A stretch of DNA of 34,201 nucleotides from Cytophagales bacterium (GTDB lineage Bacteria > Bacteroidota > Bacteroidia > Cytophagales > Spirosomataceae). Of the stretch, positions 13,026-23,353 are shown one piece after another. The first letter of the stretch is position 1. Every line of letters begins with the position of its first letter. The translations under genes were made by a program, and so were the position numbers. The stretch lies in assembly GCA_013298125.1 (NCBI GenBank), contig JAAFJP010000048.1, positions 1 to 34,201 on the forward strand. The letters run 5' to 3'. The notes under the pieces were generated by a model. It was not told the DNA's origin, did not search any database, and was given only the letters and a program-made list of their open reading frames with translations.

Positions 13026-14864
13026 ATGAAAAAATTATCAATAATTATCGCTCTTTTTGTTCTTAGTGCTTGTACGCAAGTCTCAACCGTAAAAAGTACG
13101 CCCAATGCAGGCAGTAGCAAGAAAGTTGAAGATAACGTTGTGAATAATTCAGAAAAAAATGTTATCAAAACAATTCCCCCAAATGCTACCGCTGGACGTT
13201 ATGGAGATAGATTTCCAACGATTTCTACGCTAACAAGATTAGATCCGCTTCTCAATCAACAGTTCCCTGTTTTTCCCGTTACTTGGTTTGTAGATTCATG
13301 GAGTTTTGATAGAAATAATAAAATGAGCATGGATTATGGGGTGAGTTTTATTACTTCTCCCACCTGTGGATTTTACGGAAATTATTATAGTTGCAGTGAA
13401 TACGTCTATAACCACAGCCCTGAGTGTAATATTAATCCCGATAATTTTAATTCTACTATCCCCTTCCAGTTTCGGTGGACGTATGGGGGCAGTTGGGCTG
13501 TTCCAAGTAATCCAAAACCCTTTGGAAACGCAGAACAGGCTTATTCTTACGGGTATCGTTCAACAGGAAGTGCTGGGTATGGGAGTAAGACCAAAATTAA
13601 CGGTAAAGATCCCGTGGCGTTTATGGCTTCTGACCAAGAATTTATTACAAACTCGGATGAACTTTTGGGCTGGTATTTAGGAGCGAGTACCAAGTGTGCA
13701 GGTTATGTGTGTGATATGTACTCAGGAATTTTTGCGGAAGGATTTAACAGAATAGACCCTTCAAAATACCCCGATGCCCGAGGAAGTTATACAAGTTATA
13801 GTCAGAATCTCGATGGAACACCCTACTCAGGAGGAAGAAATCATGGAAGCTCAATAAATCAAGCCTTTGACCCAACTTACAGAATGTCGATACCTTCAAA
13901 AGGTATTAATAATAAATCTATTCTGGATATTCCGCAGGCAGTTCCTTCTATGCAAACAGGGCTATTGGCTGATGCTTGTTACAAACAAGGAACTACGCTC
14001 ACGAATATCGGCTACCCAGGCTCATCGACAGAATTTGATTCTAAAAAGATTAATAAATTCGGGCGAACTCCGAATACTGAGCATTATATCGCCAAGGTTA
14101 TTTTAGGCTGTGATGCCAACAAATGGTACTGTGTCAATAAATTAAACAATCGCCCCTTCAATCACATGGTAAAAATGGTTGCTGATGATGAGGCGGCGGG
14201 GGTTGGACGAGTTCATAATTCGGGTAGGACAGTTGGGAAGAAATGGGTAGATGATGGATATAGTTACTGTGATGTAAAAAATCCAAGATACGCTTACACA
14301 CATCTCAATCGGGCAGATGGGTATTCGGTGGCGGCTTTCAACTTTTTTACAGGGTGTTGGTGGATGCCTTGGGATATTAATCAGGGCTACAATGGGCGAG
14401 TTGTGGTGGGCAATAGTGGCTATCCTCCAAATAGCATGGCGTGCTATGACGGAGCATTAGGTTTTATCAATAGAATTTATCAAAAACAGGACTTTGGAAC
14501 AGAACAGAAATCGTTGATTGAGGTGATTCAAAATGCTAAATACAGACTACACGAATCTGAAATCAGCTACGATGGCGGAGTAACGTGGAAGAAAGAAAAA
14601 GCACAAGATTATGTACTCAATATGACCAGTATTCCTCAACGACAATTTATCACTCCCGAAGGTTATTGGGGTGTATATTTATGCCGTCCAGAGAATACAG
14701 AGGCTCTTAATTGCAAACTGAGGGTCTCATTTAACGGACAATACTACTACCAAGATATTACCGCAAATATGTGGGAAACAACTGACTATGACCCTAATAA
14801 TACGCCATTGGAGAATCTTCCTAATGTGAAAAAACAGTTTTGTATTGTGTTTAGAAAGTTATGA
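13026..14864 (+). CDS. Large unknown lipoprotein, cysteine-rich
   Basis: I do not recognise a domain. The protein has a clear lipoprotein signal, MKKLSIIIALFVLSAC, with lipobox LSAC and Cys 16 as the lipidation site. A short Ser/Asn-rich linker and a body of about 580 residues follow. Cysteines occur in close groups: PTCGFYGNYYSCSEY, TKCAGYVCDMY, GCDANKWYCVN and FTGCWWMPWD. This fits disulfides in an exported protein, together with many Trp, Tyr, Asn and Gly residues. The C-terminal third has a beta-sandwich feel (ESEISYDGGVTWKKEKA, YWGVYLCRPENTEALNC). It is followed 118 bp later by the giant adhesin gene on the same strand; a shared surface role is possible but unproven. A hairpin (14845-14878) covers its stop codon. 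Confidence 0.8.
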   Translation: MKKLSIIIALFVLSACTQVSTVKSTPNAGSSKKVEDNVVNNSEKNVIKTIPPNATAGRYGDRFPTISTLTRLDPLLNQQFPVFPVTWFVDSWSFDRNNKMSMDYGVSFITSPTCGFYGNYYSCSEYVYNHSPECNINPDNFNSTIPFQFRWTYGGSWAVPSNPKPFGNAEQAYSYGYRSTGSAGYGSKTKINGKDPVAFMASDQEFITNSDELLGWYLGASTKCAGYVCDMYSGIFAEGFNRIDPSKYPDARGSYTSYSQNLDGTPYSGGRNHGSSINQAFDPTYRMSIPSKGINNKSILDIPQAVPSMQTGLLADACYKQGTTLTNIGYPGSSTEFDSKKINKFGRTPNTEHYIAKVILGCDANKWYCVNKLNNRPFNHMVKMVADDEAAGVGRVHNSGRTVGKKWVDDGYSYCDVKNPRYAYTHLNRADGYSVAAFNFFTGCWWMPWDINQGYNGRVVVGNSGYPPNSMACYDGALGFINRIYQKQDFGTEQKSLIEVIQNAKYRLHESEISYDGGVTWKKEKAQDYVLNMTSIPQRQFITPEGYWGVYLCRPENTEALNCKLRVSFNGQYYYQDITANMWETTDYDPNNTPLENLPNVKKQFCIVFRKL

Positions 14865-14878
14865 TTTTCTAAACACAA
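14845..14878. terminator. Hairpin over the stop codon of the unknown lipoprotein gene
   Basis: TTGTGTTTAGAAA (14845-14857) pairs perfectly with TTTCTAAACACAA (14866-14878); the 8-base loop contains the TGA (14862-14864). There is no T-run after it, so termination is only possible, not clear. The rest of the gap to 14982 is AT-rich and shows nothing else. Confidence 0.5.
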
Positions 14879-14982
14879 TCACTACTCAAAGCCTTTGAAA
14901 AACAGTTTATTAGCTATAATTTTACACAGAAATTTATAGTTTTCAGAATGATTAATAATCTTCACTTTTAAAATCCAATCTT

Positions 14983-17900
14983 GTGAAACAATTACTACTA
15001 ACTATCATATTGTTTTTTGGACTTTTTTCTACTTCGATTGCCCAAAAAAGTTTACCCAATCTCCCTCAAAGAACTTCATCTGCTCGTAAAGCGAGTCCTA
15101 CTTGTCCATTGACGGTTACTATTCAAGACAATACACCTTCGGCTGTTTGTTCTGAATTATTGAAAACCTTAGTGGCAGTTTCTGACCCGTGTACTGATAC
15201 TACGGCGGTGTCTTATAGTTGGAGTTCATCAGTTGGCGGGGTTTTTTCAACTTCTCGGACAACAACTTTCAATTTACCAGAATTTTTGGTAGCTACCCCT
15301 GTGACTTTTACGATTACGGCTGTTGAAGGCACTGAGACGGTAACGGCTAATTATACCATTACGGTTAAGCCACGTCCATCAAGACCGAGCTTAACGCCTT
15401 TTGGAACAATTCTTATTTGTGATAATAATCCTGTTACACTAACATCGTCGGCTTGTACAGGTGGTAGTACCACGATATGGTCAACTGGTGCTTCGGCAGT
15501 TTCGTCTATTAGTGTCCCTGCCATCGGAGGAACATATTTTAAAGTTGCCTGTGCAAAAAATGGTTGTGTCAGTGACTCTACGGCTGCGGCGGCATTGACA
15601 ACTGGTATTGTGGCAGTTTCTCCGACAGTAACAAACAGAATAATTTGTGAAGGATCATCCCTTATAGCTGGCAATGGTTTACAAGCTCAATTGGTTAATT
15701 GTAACGCTACAGCATCTGGTACATACACGTATTCTGGCGGAACGGTTGGCTATGATAAAGGTTATATAAATACTGGTGGAATTGACCCCAAAGTTAGTGT
15801 CCCAAGTTTGGCAGGTAATATTTCAAACATAAAAGTCTCAGTAACTTGGCGAAAACAAAAGGGAGGTTATCAAAATAGTTGTGGTGTAGGAGACACAGAA
15901 TCATGGCCTTATCATAACGAAACGCAATTCAGAGTACAATCACCCAGTGGGAAAATCATAACTTTGGTCAATACTAATACTTATGGAGGTTCAGATAATC
16001 CAACCGTAACAACAGTATTTGAAGATGGGGGATCGCCAATTAATTTTTATAGCCCTCCTGTTTCAGGAACATTTGCACCCGCACAACCACTTTCTGGATT
16101 TATTGGAGAAAACCCAACGGGAACATGGACATTACTACCCTACGATGCAGTTGCGAAAGATCCACTTTGTGTAAGTGGTTTTCAGATTACATTCACGGCG
16201 GATGCACAAGTAGGTACGCTTACTTGGTGGGATGCTCCGACGGGTGGAAATCAAGTTGGGACAGGTTCAGAATTTATACCGACCAATACAACCATAGGTA
16301 CTTACACCTACTATGCACAAGCACAATGTGTAAAAGGCTGTCCAAGCGTAAGAACTCCTACGACTTTGACCATAAATCCTACTCCACAAGCCCCCGTGAT
16401 TACGGTGAGCGTTCCAGAAGTAAGTGGTGTAAGAAATGTATGCGGAGGAGAATCTATCACACTAACCGCAACGGGTTGTAGTGGTACTGTGAGATGGAAT
16501 AGTAGTTATAATGGAACGAACTTCGCATCAGGGTCGCCTTACACATTTGTTCCTTCGTTTAGTAATTCTTCAAATATAACTCAGACGTTTACAGCCGCTT
16601 GCGAAGGAGCAAACCTTTGTAGAAGCGTAAATAGCAATTCTCTAACAGTTGTCGTAAAACAAAAACCTGCACAACCTACTATTTCGGGACCAGGTTCTAC
16701 GGTTTGTATTAATTCAAATGTGACGCTAACAGCTTCGGCTTGCTCAGGAGGTATCTTGGGATGGACTGGCAATCGTTCTGGAAGTTCAATCAACTTTGTT
16801 TTGACGAGTGCGGTCAATATCAAAGTAGCTTGTACGGTTAATGGTTGTACGAGTGATAGTAGCAATGTTTACTCAATAACAACACTATCAAGACCAAACC
16901 CTCTAACAGTTAATTCGTCGCAAGTACAAGGACTTTGTTATGGGTCGAGTGTAACATTAAGTGCCAGTACCTGTGCGGGAACGGTAAAATGGACAGGGAA
17001 CTTAACGGGCTCTCCAATAACGGTAACACCCTTAACATCAAGAAGTTATAAGGCATCTTGTTTAGGAACAAATGGTTGTCCAGGTGATAGTAGTACAGCA
17101 TTGACGATTGTAGTTTTACCAAAAACAAAACCTACGATTACAGGTTCAACTTTCATCTGTGGAACGGGTGCGGGTATTCCTGTAACGCTTACCGCAACGG
17201 GTTGTTCGGGAGTTGGTGAGACTGTCATGTGGCGAAATGAAGATACTGGCACAACGTTTACCGAAACCATTTCTCAGACTAAAACATTCAGAGCTGTCTG
17301 TATCAGAGGTGGCTTTTGTGTGAGTGATAGTAGTGATATTTTTACGGTTCAGTATAGAAATAAACCTTCTCAACCAACGATTACGCCACCTGCAAGTACA
17401 ACTATTTGTCAAGGTGCAAGTGCGAGTTTGACTGCCAGTGCTTGTACAGGCGGTACTTTGGGTTGGACTGGGGGGTTGAGCGGTTCTTCTATTTCGATTT
17501 CATCCGTTGGTACAAAATCTTATAAAGTAGCTTGTACTATCAATGGATGTACGAGCGATAGTTCTTCGGCGGTAACAATTACAGTAAATCCAAAACCTGC
17601 ACAGCCAACGATTACAAGTACAGGAAATACCGTTTGCCAAGGAACAAACGTAACCCTAACGGCAAGTGCTTGTTTAAATGGAACTTACGGATGGACAGGG
17701 GGATTAACAACGTCTTCAATTACTGTTTCATCAGTTGGGACAAAATCATATAAAGTAGCTTGTACGGTCAATGGTTGTACAAGTGATAGTTCGGCAGTAA
17801 CAACCGTACAAATCAAAGCCAAACCATCTCAACCAACGATTACGCCTCCTGCAACTACAACTATTTGTCAAGGTACAAGTGTGAGTTTGACGACAAGTGC

Positions 17901-20900
17901 TTGTACAGGTGGAGCTTTGGGTTGGACAGGAGGATTGAGTGGGCAGACTGTTAGTGTTTCCCCAAATGTCACGAAGATTTATAAAGTAGCTTGTACAATC
18001 AATGGTTGTACGAGTGATAGCTCAAATGTTGTAACGATAACGGTTAATCCAACGCCTGTCATTAGTGTTAGTGCTAATAAAACCTCAGTATGTTTAGGAG
18101 ATACAGCAATATTAACCTTTGCAGGTTGTACAGGTTCTCTCTCATGGTCGAATGGAGCAACGACTTCTGTCATTAAAGTTTCCCCTGTTATTAATACAAC
18201 CTATACGGCTACTTGTACTTTAGGTTCTTGTTCTGCCAATCAATCGGTTAGTATTACAGCTTTATCAACGCCAAACGTAACAGCATCTGGTATTTTGCAA
18301 TGTGGGCAAACGGTTACTTTAACAGCTAATAATGTACCTGTTGGGTCAAGTATTCAGTGGCGGAAGGATGGGGTGGATATTGCGGGAGCTACTAACTCCA
18401 CATTGGTGATTAATAGTGCTGGGAGTTATGATTTTAGTAGTTATAAGATTGAAGAAAAATTAGTAAATGGAAGTAGTAATTGGATAAATTCAGTCAAATT
18501 TATAAGTCCTCTTGTTGGATTTATGAGTAGGCAAAATACTCAACAAGGAATCCTTAAAACTACTGATGGTGGAAATACTTGGGTTAGTGTCTATAGTTCA
18601 ACAGTAAATTTTAATGATATAACATTTATTACCCCGTCAATAGGATTTGCAGTGGGAACTGGAGGACGAGTAATTAAGACAACAGATGGAGGAAATACTT
18701 GGAATTTAATTCAACTAAACAGCAATTACGAATTATCTAAAATCAACTTCAAAGATAGTAATATTGGTGTTATAGTTGGAGGAGGAACAACAAATAATGA
18801 TATTGTAATCTATTACACTAACAACCAAGGGCAAACTTGGAATTTAGCATCAACTAATATGCCTGTTGCCAATGGAATTCCGTATTATTTTTCAAGCGTT
18901 TCGTTTGTTCCTAACACTAATAGTGTATTGCTAACAGGGTATTCTCTACCTAATAGATTTTTATTAAAGTCTAATGATAATGGGGCCATTTGGAATAATG
19001 TTTCTAATACTATTCCTTCAACACCTAAAGATATTGTTTTTACAACAGTAAATAATGGTTGGATAGTTGGGTTCAATGGTGGTATTCAAAAAACGAATGA
19101 TGGAGGGGATACATGGCAAACTGTTACAAGCCAAGCTACAAATAACCTTTATAATATTCAATTCATTAACTCAAATGTAGGCTATATAGGAGGAACACAA
19201 ACCTTACTCAAAACAACTAATGGAGGAAACGATTGGACAAAATTCATAACACCAACCAATTTATATACAACTAATATATCTTTCGTAAATGAGAATGAGG
19301 GCTGGATAGGAACTTACTATGGTTTATATAAATACACAACTTCACAATGCTCAACAACCCCATTAGTCATAGCACCCGCCCAAAGACCAAACGCACCCAC
19401 CATTACCCCACCAACCAACAGCACCATCTGCCAAGGCAGTAGCGTAACGCTTTCCGCAACAGGTTGTACAGGTGGTACATACGCATGGACAGGAGGATTG
19501 ACAGGTGCGAGTATTTCCGTAAATCCTTCATCAACAAGAGCTTATAAAGTAGCTTGTACCTTGAATACTTGTACGAGTGATAGTTCTTCGGCGGTAACCA
19601 TAACGGTCACTCCTGCACCAAGTTTTGTGATATCAAGTGATAAAACTTCAATTTGTGCAGGTGAATCAGCTACTTTAACAGCAACAGGTTGTACAGGTAC
19701 ACTATTATGGTCAAATAATGCTACTACAACGAGCATCACTGTTTCTCCTACTGCAAATACTACTTATCCAGCTACTTGCACATTGGGTTCTTGTTCTTCT
19801 AATCAATCAGTTAGTATCACAGCTTTATCAACGCCAAATGTAACCGCATCTGGCATTTTACAATGTGGGCAAACGGTTACTTTAACAGCTAATAATGTGC
19901 CTATTGGAACAAGTATTCAATGGCGAAAAGATGGGGTTGATATTGCTGGGGCAACTAATCCTACTTTGGTGATTAATAGTGCGGGGAGTTATGATTTTAA
20001 GGTTGGAGTTTCGTTTTCAACAGAGTTAGAATTATCAAGTGGACCATCAGGGTTATTGACATCAGGAGTATTCAAGATTCAGTTTATAGATAATACAAAA
20101 GGTTTTTATCTCTTAAACAACACACTCAAAAAGACTGTTGATGGGGGATTAAATTGGACAAATTCGTACTCACAAGGAAATTATATCCCTGACGTGAATT
20201 TCTTAGATGAAAATACAGGGTGGATGCTTGCTGGTAATCAGATTTTAAAAACTACAAATGGTGGTAGTAACTGGTCTGTATCTAATGGTACTTATCCAAC
20301 TGTACCGTCATTCTCAAAAATATTGTTTAGAGATAATACCAAAGGAATTATCTCTTGCTCAGGCTTAAATAAATTATTGATTACTAATGATGGAGGTACT
20401 ACTTGGAGTTTAGGTAGTACATTTAACGGAGTTCCAGAAAAGTTTGCGGTTGTTCCAAATACAACCAAAATATTTATGATTGGAAATGCAGCCAATTATA
20501 CAGGAGTTGTGAATAAATCAACTGATAATGGTAATACCTGGACAACAGTTTTGAGTTTAAATAATTTTGAATTTGGGGATATTCAATTTATCAATCAGAA
20601 TGTAGGATGGGTAATGGGTAGATATGGTAATTTTTATAAAACGGTTGATGGTGGAGATACTTGGACTTCTATTAATCCAAACGATAGTTATGGAGCTCCT
20701 TCCTCTTTTGATTTTATTAGCCCACAAATGGGGTATTTGTTCGGATTAGGAGGAATATATAAAACAGTAAATGGCGGTAATAACTGGACTCTTTTTAGAG
20801 ATGTTCAGTCAATTGATGTAAGCACTGGATTAATTGGTGTAGTTAAAAATTTAGACTTTACTTCGGAGGATAATGGTTGGTACGGGTTCAATATAACTTA

Positions 20901-23172
20901 TGGTAGTCCAGATAAATTCTATCTCAAAAAAGCCTCCACCCCACAATGCTCAACAAAACCAGCTATAATAGCACCACCCCAAAGACCAAACCCACCCACC
21001 ATCACCCCACCAACCAACAGCACCATCTGCCAAGGCAGTAGCGTAACGCTTTCCGCAACGGGTTGTACAGGTGGTACATACGCATGGACGGGTGGATTGA
21101 CAGGTGCGAATATTTCTGTAAGTCCTTCATCAACAAGGGCTTATAAAGTGGCTTGTACTTTGAATACTTGTACAAGTGATAGTTCTTCAGCGGTTACGAT
21201 AAATGTTACTCCGAAACCAACACAACCAACCATTAATCAAATAAATCCTAACATTTGTGTTGGACAAAGTACAACTTTATCTGTAACACCAATAAATGGA
21301 GCTACTTACGCTTGGACTGGCGGATTGACAGGAGCGAGTATTTCTGTTTCTCCAATAGTTACCAAAACGTACAAAGTTGTTACAACGATAGCTGGATGTA
21401 CGAGTGACTCAACAAGCATAACAGTAAATGTAAGTTCAGTAAATGCCCCAGTAATTTCTATTGGTGGAGAAGTTTGTACCAATACACTCCCTCTTAAAGT
21501 GTGGGACAATACGATTGCATTATCTGATGATGATGAACTAAAAACCGTCATTACTACAACAGATGGTGGTAATCTTTCTGTCCTTGGGTATTTATACGGA
21601 GACTCACCGAGAATTATTAAAACTGATGCTTCTGGAAATATCCAGTGGAGTAAAAACATAACTTCCATTAATGGTTCGACGGATATGAAATCTGCGGTAC
21701 AAACTTCTGATGGAGGATATTTGATTGGTGGGAAAAATAATTCTACCTCAATTGGTGGTGATATTAGTAGCACTTGCAGACTCGGTCTTGGCAATTCATC
21801 TACATGGGATTTTTGGGTACTAAAAATTGATGCCAATGGATTAAAGCAATGGGACAAACGTTTTGGAGGAAATGGAGAGGATGATTTGAATGATTTAATC
21901 AAAACCTCTGACGGAGGGTATTTATTGGGTGGATTTACTACCTCGGAGCAAGGTGGGGATGTGAGTGAACCAGGTTATGCAGGAGTAAAACAATATTGGG
22001 TAGTAAAAGTTGATGCTAATGGAATAAAACAATGGGATAAACGATTCGCAACGGAGTCATTTTCAACCGATTACTGTTCAATAAATTCTCTTTTACAAAC
22101 AAATGATGGAGGATATTTACTCGGAGGAAATGGCAAAAAACCTCTTGATTTTAATAATTTAAGTGCCCCAAGGACAGATGATTTCTTTATAGTCAAGATA
22201 AATTCCAGTGGAACAAAACAGTGGCAGGCTTTATATGACAATAACGTTGGGGCAGAGTATCTAAAATCTATGCAACCAACGTCTGATGGCGGATTCATTT
22301 TAGTTGGAAATACTGATGCAGGAAATGGGAATGTTTGGACTGTAGAAATAAATTCAAGTGGAGTAAAACAATGGGATAAACAATTTGGAGGTACAGGTAA
22401 TGACCAAGCCAACACTGTAAAATCAGTTCCAAGTGAAAATAACTTTTTAATTGCAGGGAGCTCAACATCTGGAATAAATGGAGATAAGTCCGAAGCCTCA
22501 AAAGGTGGTCAAGATATGTGGCTTATCAAAATTAAAGCGGATGGCACAAAAATCTGGGATAAAACATTAGGAGGAGATAGAACAGATTATGCCAATAGCT
22601 TAGCAATAAATCCCGACGGTTCAATAATTGTAGGAGGAGGCTCTAATTCAACCGCTTCGGGAGATAAGAGTATTGCTGCAAATCAATCTTACTATGATCC
22701 TCTTTCTGGGAATACTTATTTTAGACAAGATTCATGGCTTTTAAAAGTAGCATCAAATTGTCCACCTCAATCATCAGCATTTGTAACTTTAGGCGACAGC
22801 TTAATCTTAAAAGCAAACCCGTGTACAGGAACAATCAATTGGTCTAATGGAATGACTGGAAGTAGTATTGTGATCAAGCCTACTATCAATACTGTTTATA
22901 CTGCCACTTGTTCAACAACTTGTACAAGTCCAGCCAGCTCGCCATTTAATGTTACAGTTAGTACAGGAATTTGCGAAACCATCAAATCAGGCTCATGGAC
23001 AGATCCTACCACCTGGTCATGTAATCGTGTACCAATTTCAACAGATGATGTCATCATAAACACAGGGCATACCATCACAAATACAGGAGGTACAATCCGT
23101 GCAAAAAGTTTAAATTATAGAGGAGGTCAATTACAACTTTCTCCAACGTCTAATTTAATTCTCGGAAATTAA
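14983..23172 (+). CDS. Giant secreted multi-repeat adhesin-like protein (Ig-like, P-domain-like and YCF48/BNR repeats)
   Basis: The 2729-residue protein starts at GTG 14983 with a signal peptide (KQLLLTIILFFGLFSTSIAQ). By base position: a proprotein-convertase P-domain-like beta-sandwich at about 15700-16200 (IGENPTGTWTLLPYD); a row of Ig-like units of about 230 bp from 16381 to 18440, each opening with TICQG-type Cys and closing YKVACTINGCTSDSS; two YCF48/BNR-like propeller blocks at 18450-19340 and 20010-20935 with TTDGGNTW repeats; more Ig units; a block of TSDGGYLLGG / IDANGLKQWDKRFGG repeats at 21535-22745; and a terminal module (SGSWTDPTTWSCNRVPIST, then VIINTGHTI) seen at the end of other Bacteroidota adhesins. 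No type IX secretion C-terminal domain is recognisable. Likely role: cell-surface or released adhesion/matrix protein. The 1.6-kb unit containing the propeller is duplicated. Confidence 0.88.
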   Translation: MKQLLLTIILFFGLFSTSIAQKSLPNLPQRTSSARKASPTCPLTVTIQDNTPSAVCSELLKTLVAVSDPCTDTTAVSYSWSSSVGGVFSTSRTTTFNLPEFLVATPVTFTITAVEGTETVTANYTITVKPRPSRPSLTPFGTILICDNNPVTLTSSACTGGSTTIWSTGASAVSSISVPAIGGTYFKVACAKNGCVSDSTAAAALTTGIVAVSPTVTNRIICEGSSLIAGNGLQAQLVNCNATASGTYTYSGGTVGYDKGYINTGGIDPKVSVPSLAGNISNIKVSVTWRKQKGGYQNSCGVGDTESWPYHNETQFRVQSPSGKIITLVNTNTYGGSDNPTVTTVFEDGGSPINFYSPPVSGTFAPAQPLSGFIGENPTGTWTLLPYDAVAKDPLCVSGFQITFTADAQVGTLTWWDAPTGGNQVGTGSEFIPTNTTIGTYTYYAQAQCVKGCPSVRTPTTLTINPTPQAPVITVSVPEVSGVRNVCGGESITLTATGCSGTVRWNSSYNGTNFASGSPYTFVPSFSNSSNITQTFTAACEGANLCRSVNSNSLTVVVKQKPAQPTISGPGSTVCINSNVTLTASACSGGILGWTGNRSGSSINFVLTSAVNIKVACTVNGCTSDSSNVYSITTLSRPNPLTVNSSQVQGLCYGSSVTLSASTCAGTVKWTGNLTGSPITVTPLTSRSYKASCLGTNGCPGDSSTALTIVVLPKTKPTITGSTFICGTGAGIPVTLTATGCSGVGETVMWRNEDTGTTFTETISQTKTFRAVCIRGGFCVSDSSDIFTVQYRNKPSQPTITPPASTTICQGASASLTASACTGGTLGWTGGLSGSSISISSVGTKSYKVACTINGCTSDSSSAVTITVNPKPAQPTITSTGNTVCQGTNVTLTASACLNGTYGWTGGLTTSSITVSSVGTKSYKVACTVNGCTSDSSAVTTVQIKAKPSQPTITPPATTTICQGTSVSLTTSACTGGALGWTGGLSGQTVSVSPNVTKIYKVACTINGCTSDSSNVVTITVNPTPVISVSANKTSVCLGDTAILTFAGCTGSLSWSNGATTSVIKVSPVINTTYTATCTLGSCSANQSVSITALSTPNVTASGILQCGQTVTLTANNVPVGSSIQWRKDGVDIAGATNSTLVINSAGSYDFSSYKIEEKLVNGSSNWINSVKFISPLVGFMSRQNTQQGILKTTDGGNTWVSVYSSTVNFNDITFITPSIGFAVGTGGRVIKTTDGGNTWNLIQLNSNYELSKINFKDSNIGVIVGGGTTNNDIVIYYTNNQGQTWNLASTNMPVANGIPYYFSSVSFVPNTNSVLLTGYSLPNRFLLKSNDNGAIWNNVSNTIPSTPKDIVFTTVNNGWIVGFNGGIQKTNDGGDTWQTVTSQATNNLYNIQFINSNVGYIGGTQTLLKTTNGGNDWTKFITPTNLYTTNISFVNENEGWIGTYYGLYKYTTSQCSTTPLVIAPAQRPNAPTITPPTNSTICQGSSVTLSATGCTGGTYAWTGGLTGASISVNPSSTRAYKVACTLNTCTSDSSSAVTITVTPAPSFVISSDKTSICAGESATLTATGCTGTLLWSNNATTTSITVSPTANTTYPATCTLGSCSSNQSVSITALSTPNVTASGILQCGQTVTLTANNVPIGTSIQWRKDGVDIAGATNPTLVINSAGSYDFKVGVSFSTELELSSGPSGLLTSGVFKIQFIDNTKGFYLLNNTLKKTVDGGLNWTNSYSQGNYIPDVNFLDENTGWMLAGNQILKTTNGGSNWSVSNGTYPTVPSFSKILFRDNTKGIISCSGLNKLLITNDGGTTWSLGSTFNGVPEKFAVVPNTTKIFMIGNAANYTGVVNKSTDNGNTWTTVLSLNNFEFGDIQFINQNVGWVMGRYGNFYKTVDGGDTWTSINPNDSYGAPSSFDFISPQMGYLFGLGGIYKTVNGGNNWTLFRDVQSIDVSTGLIGVVKNLDFTSEDNGWYGFNITYGSPDKFYLKKASTPQCSTKPAIIAPPQRPNPPTITPPTNSTICQGSSVTLSATGCTGGTYAWTGGLTGANISVSPSSTRAYKVACTLNTCTSDSSSAVTINVTPKPTQPTINQINPNICVGQSTTLSVTPINGATYAWTGGLTGASISVSPIVTKTYKVVTTIAGCTSDSTSITVNVSSVNAPVISIGGEVCTNTLPLKVWDNTIALSDDDELKTVITTTDGGNLSVLGYLYGDSPRIIKTDASGNIQWSKNITSINGSTDMKSAVQTSDGGYLIGGKNNSTSIGGDISSTCRLGLGNSSTWDFWVLKIDANGLKQWDKRFGGNGEDDLNDLIKTSDGGYLLGGFTTSEQGGDVSEPGYAGVKQYWVVKVDANGIKQWDKRFATESFSTDYCSINSLLQTNDGGYLLGGNGKKPLDFNNLSAPRTDDFFIVKINSSGTKQWQALYDNNVGAEYLKSMQPTSDGGFILVGNTDAGNGNVWTVEINSSGVKQWDKQFGGTGNDQANTVKSVPSENNFLIAGSSTSGINGDKSEASKGGQDMWLIKIKADGTKIWDKTLGGDRTDYANSLAINPDGSIIVGGGSNSTASGDKSIAANQSYYDPLSGNTYFRQDSWLLKVASNCPPQSSAFVTLGDSLILKANPCTGTINWSNGMTGSSIVIKPTINTVYTATCSTTCTSPASSPFNVTVSTGICETIKSGSWTDPTTWSCNRVPISTDDVIINTGHTITNTGGTIRAKSLNYRGGQLQLSPTSNLILGN
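18053..21205 (+). repeat. Tandem duplication of a 1.56-1.6 kb Ig-Ig-propeller-Ig cassette inside the adhesin gene
   Basis: Copy 1 is about 18053-19614 and copy 2 about 19615-21205. The Ig segments are almost identical at DNA level: compare 18225-18435 with 19785-19998 (ALSTPNVTASGILQCGQT... to INSAGSYDF) and 19384-19600 with 20985-21200 (ITPPTNSTICQGSSVTLSA). The YCF48-like blocks between them share only the motif pattern. Codons in the 19384 and 20985 patches are noticeably C-rich (ACCCCACCAACCAACAGCAC) compared with the AT-rich surroundings. Confidence 0.85.
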
Positions 23173-23253
23173 AACCACCCAATACAAAGACTGAAATTCA
23201 GCGAAGAGGTTAAGAAAATTGTAGAGAGTATTCAAAAATAAATCTGTTATCCG

Positions 23254-23261
23254 TACTTTTG
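23254..23261 (+). promoter_or_regulatory. Possible -7 box upstream of tsaE
   Basis: TACTTTTG fits TAnnTTTG and lies 92 bp before the tsaE ATG at 23354. The nearest TTG upstream (23219-23221) is 32 bp away, longer than usual, so the promoter is only tentative. Confidence 0.3.
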
Positions 23262-23353
23262 AAATCAAAATCATATTGTACTATTCAGAATTATACTTTC
23301 TTTCGTCAATTTTCAACATAACTTATTCCTTGGATTTCAGTCTTTATCATTTA

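Noticed and set aside
15351-15674. Other minus-strand ORFs inside the adhesin gene
   Set aside because: All coincide with Ig repeats on the + strand and recur with them; they are shadows.
21306-21902. 198-codon minus-strand ORF inside the adhesin
   Set aside because: Low-complexity shadow of the repeat-rich coding strand; no start signal or domain.
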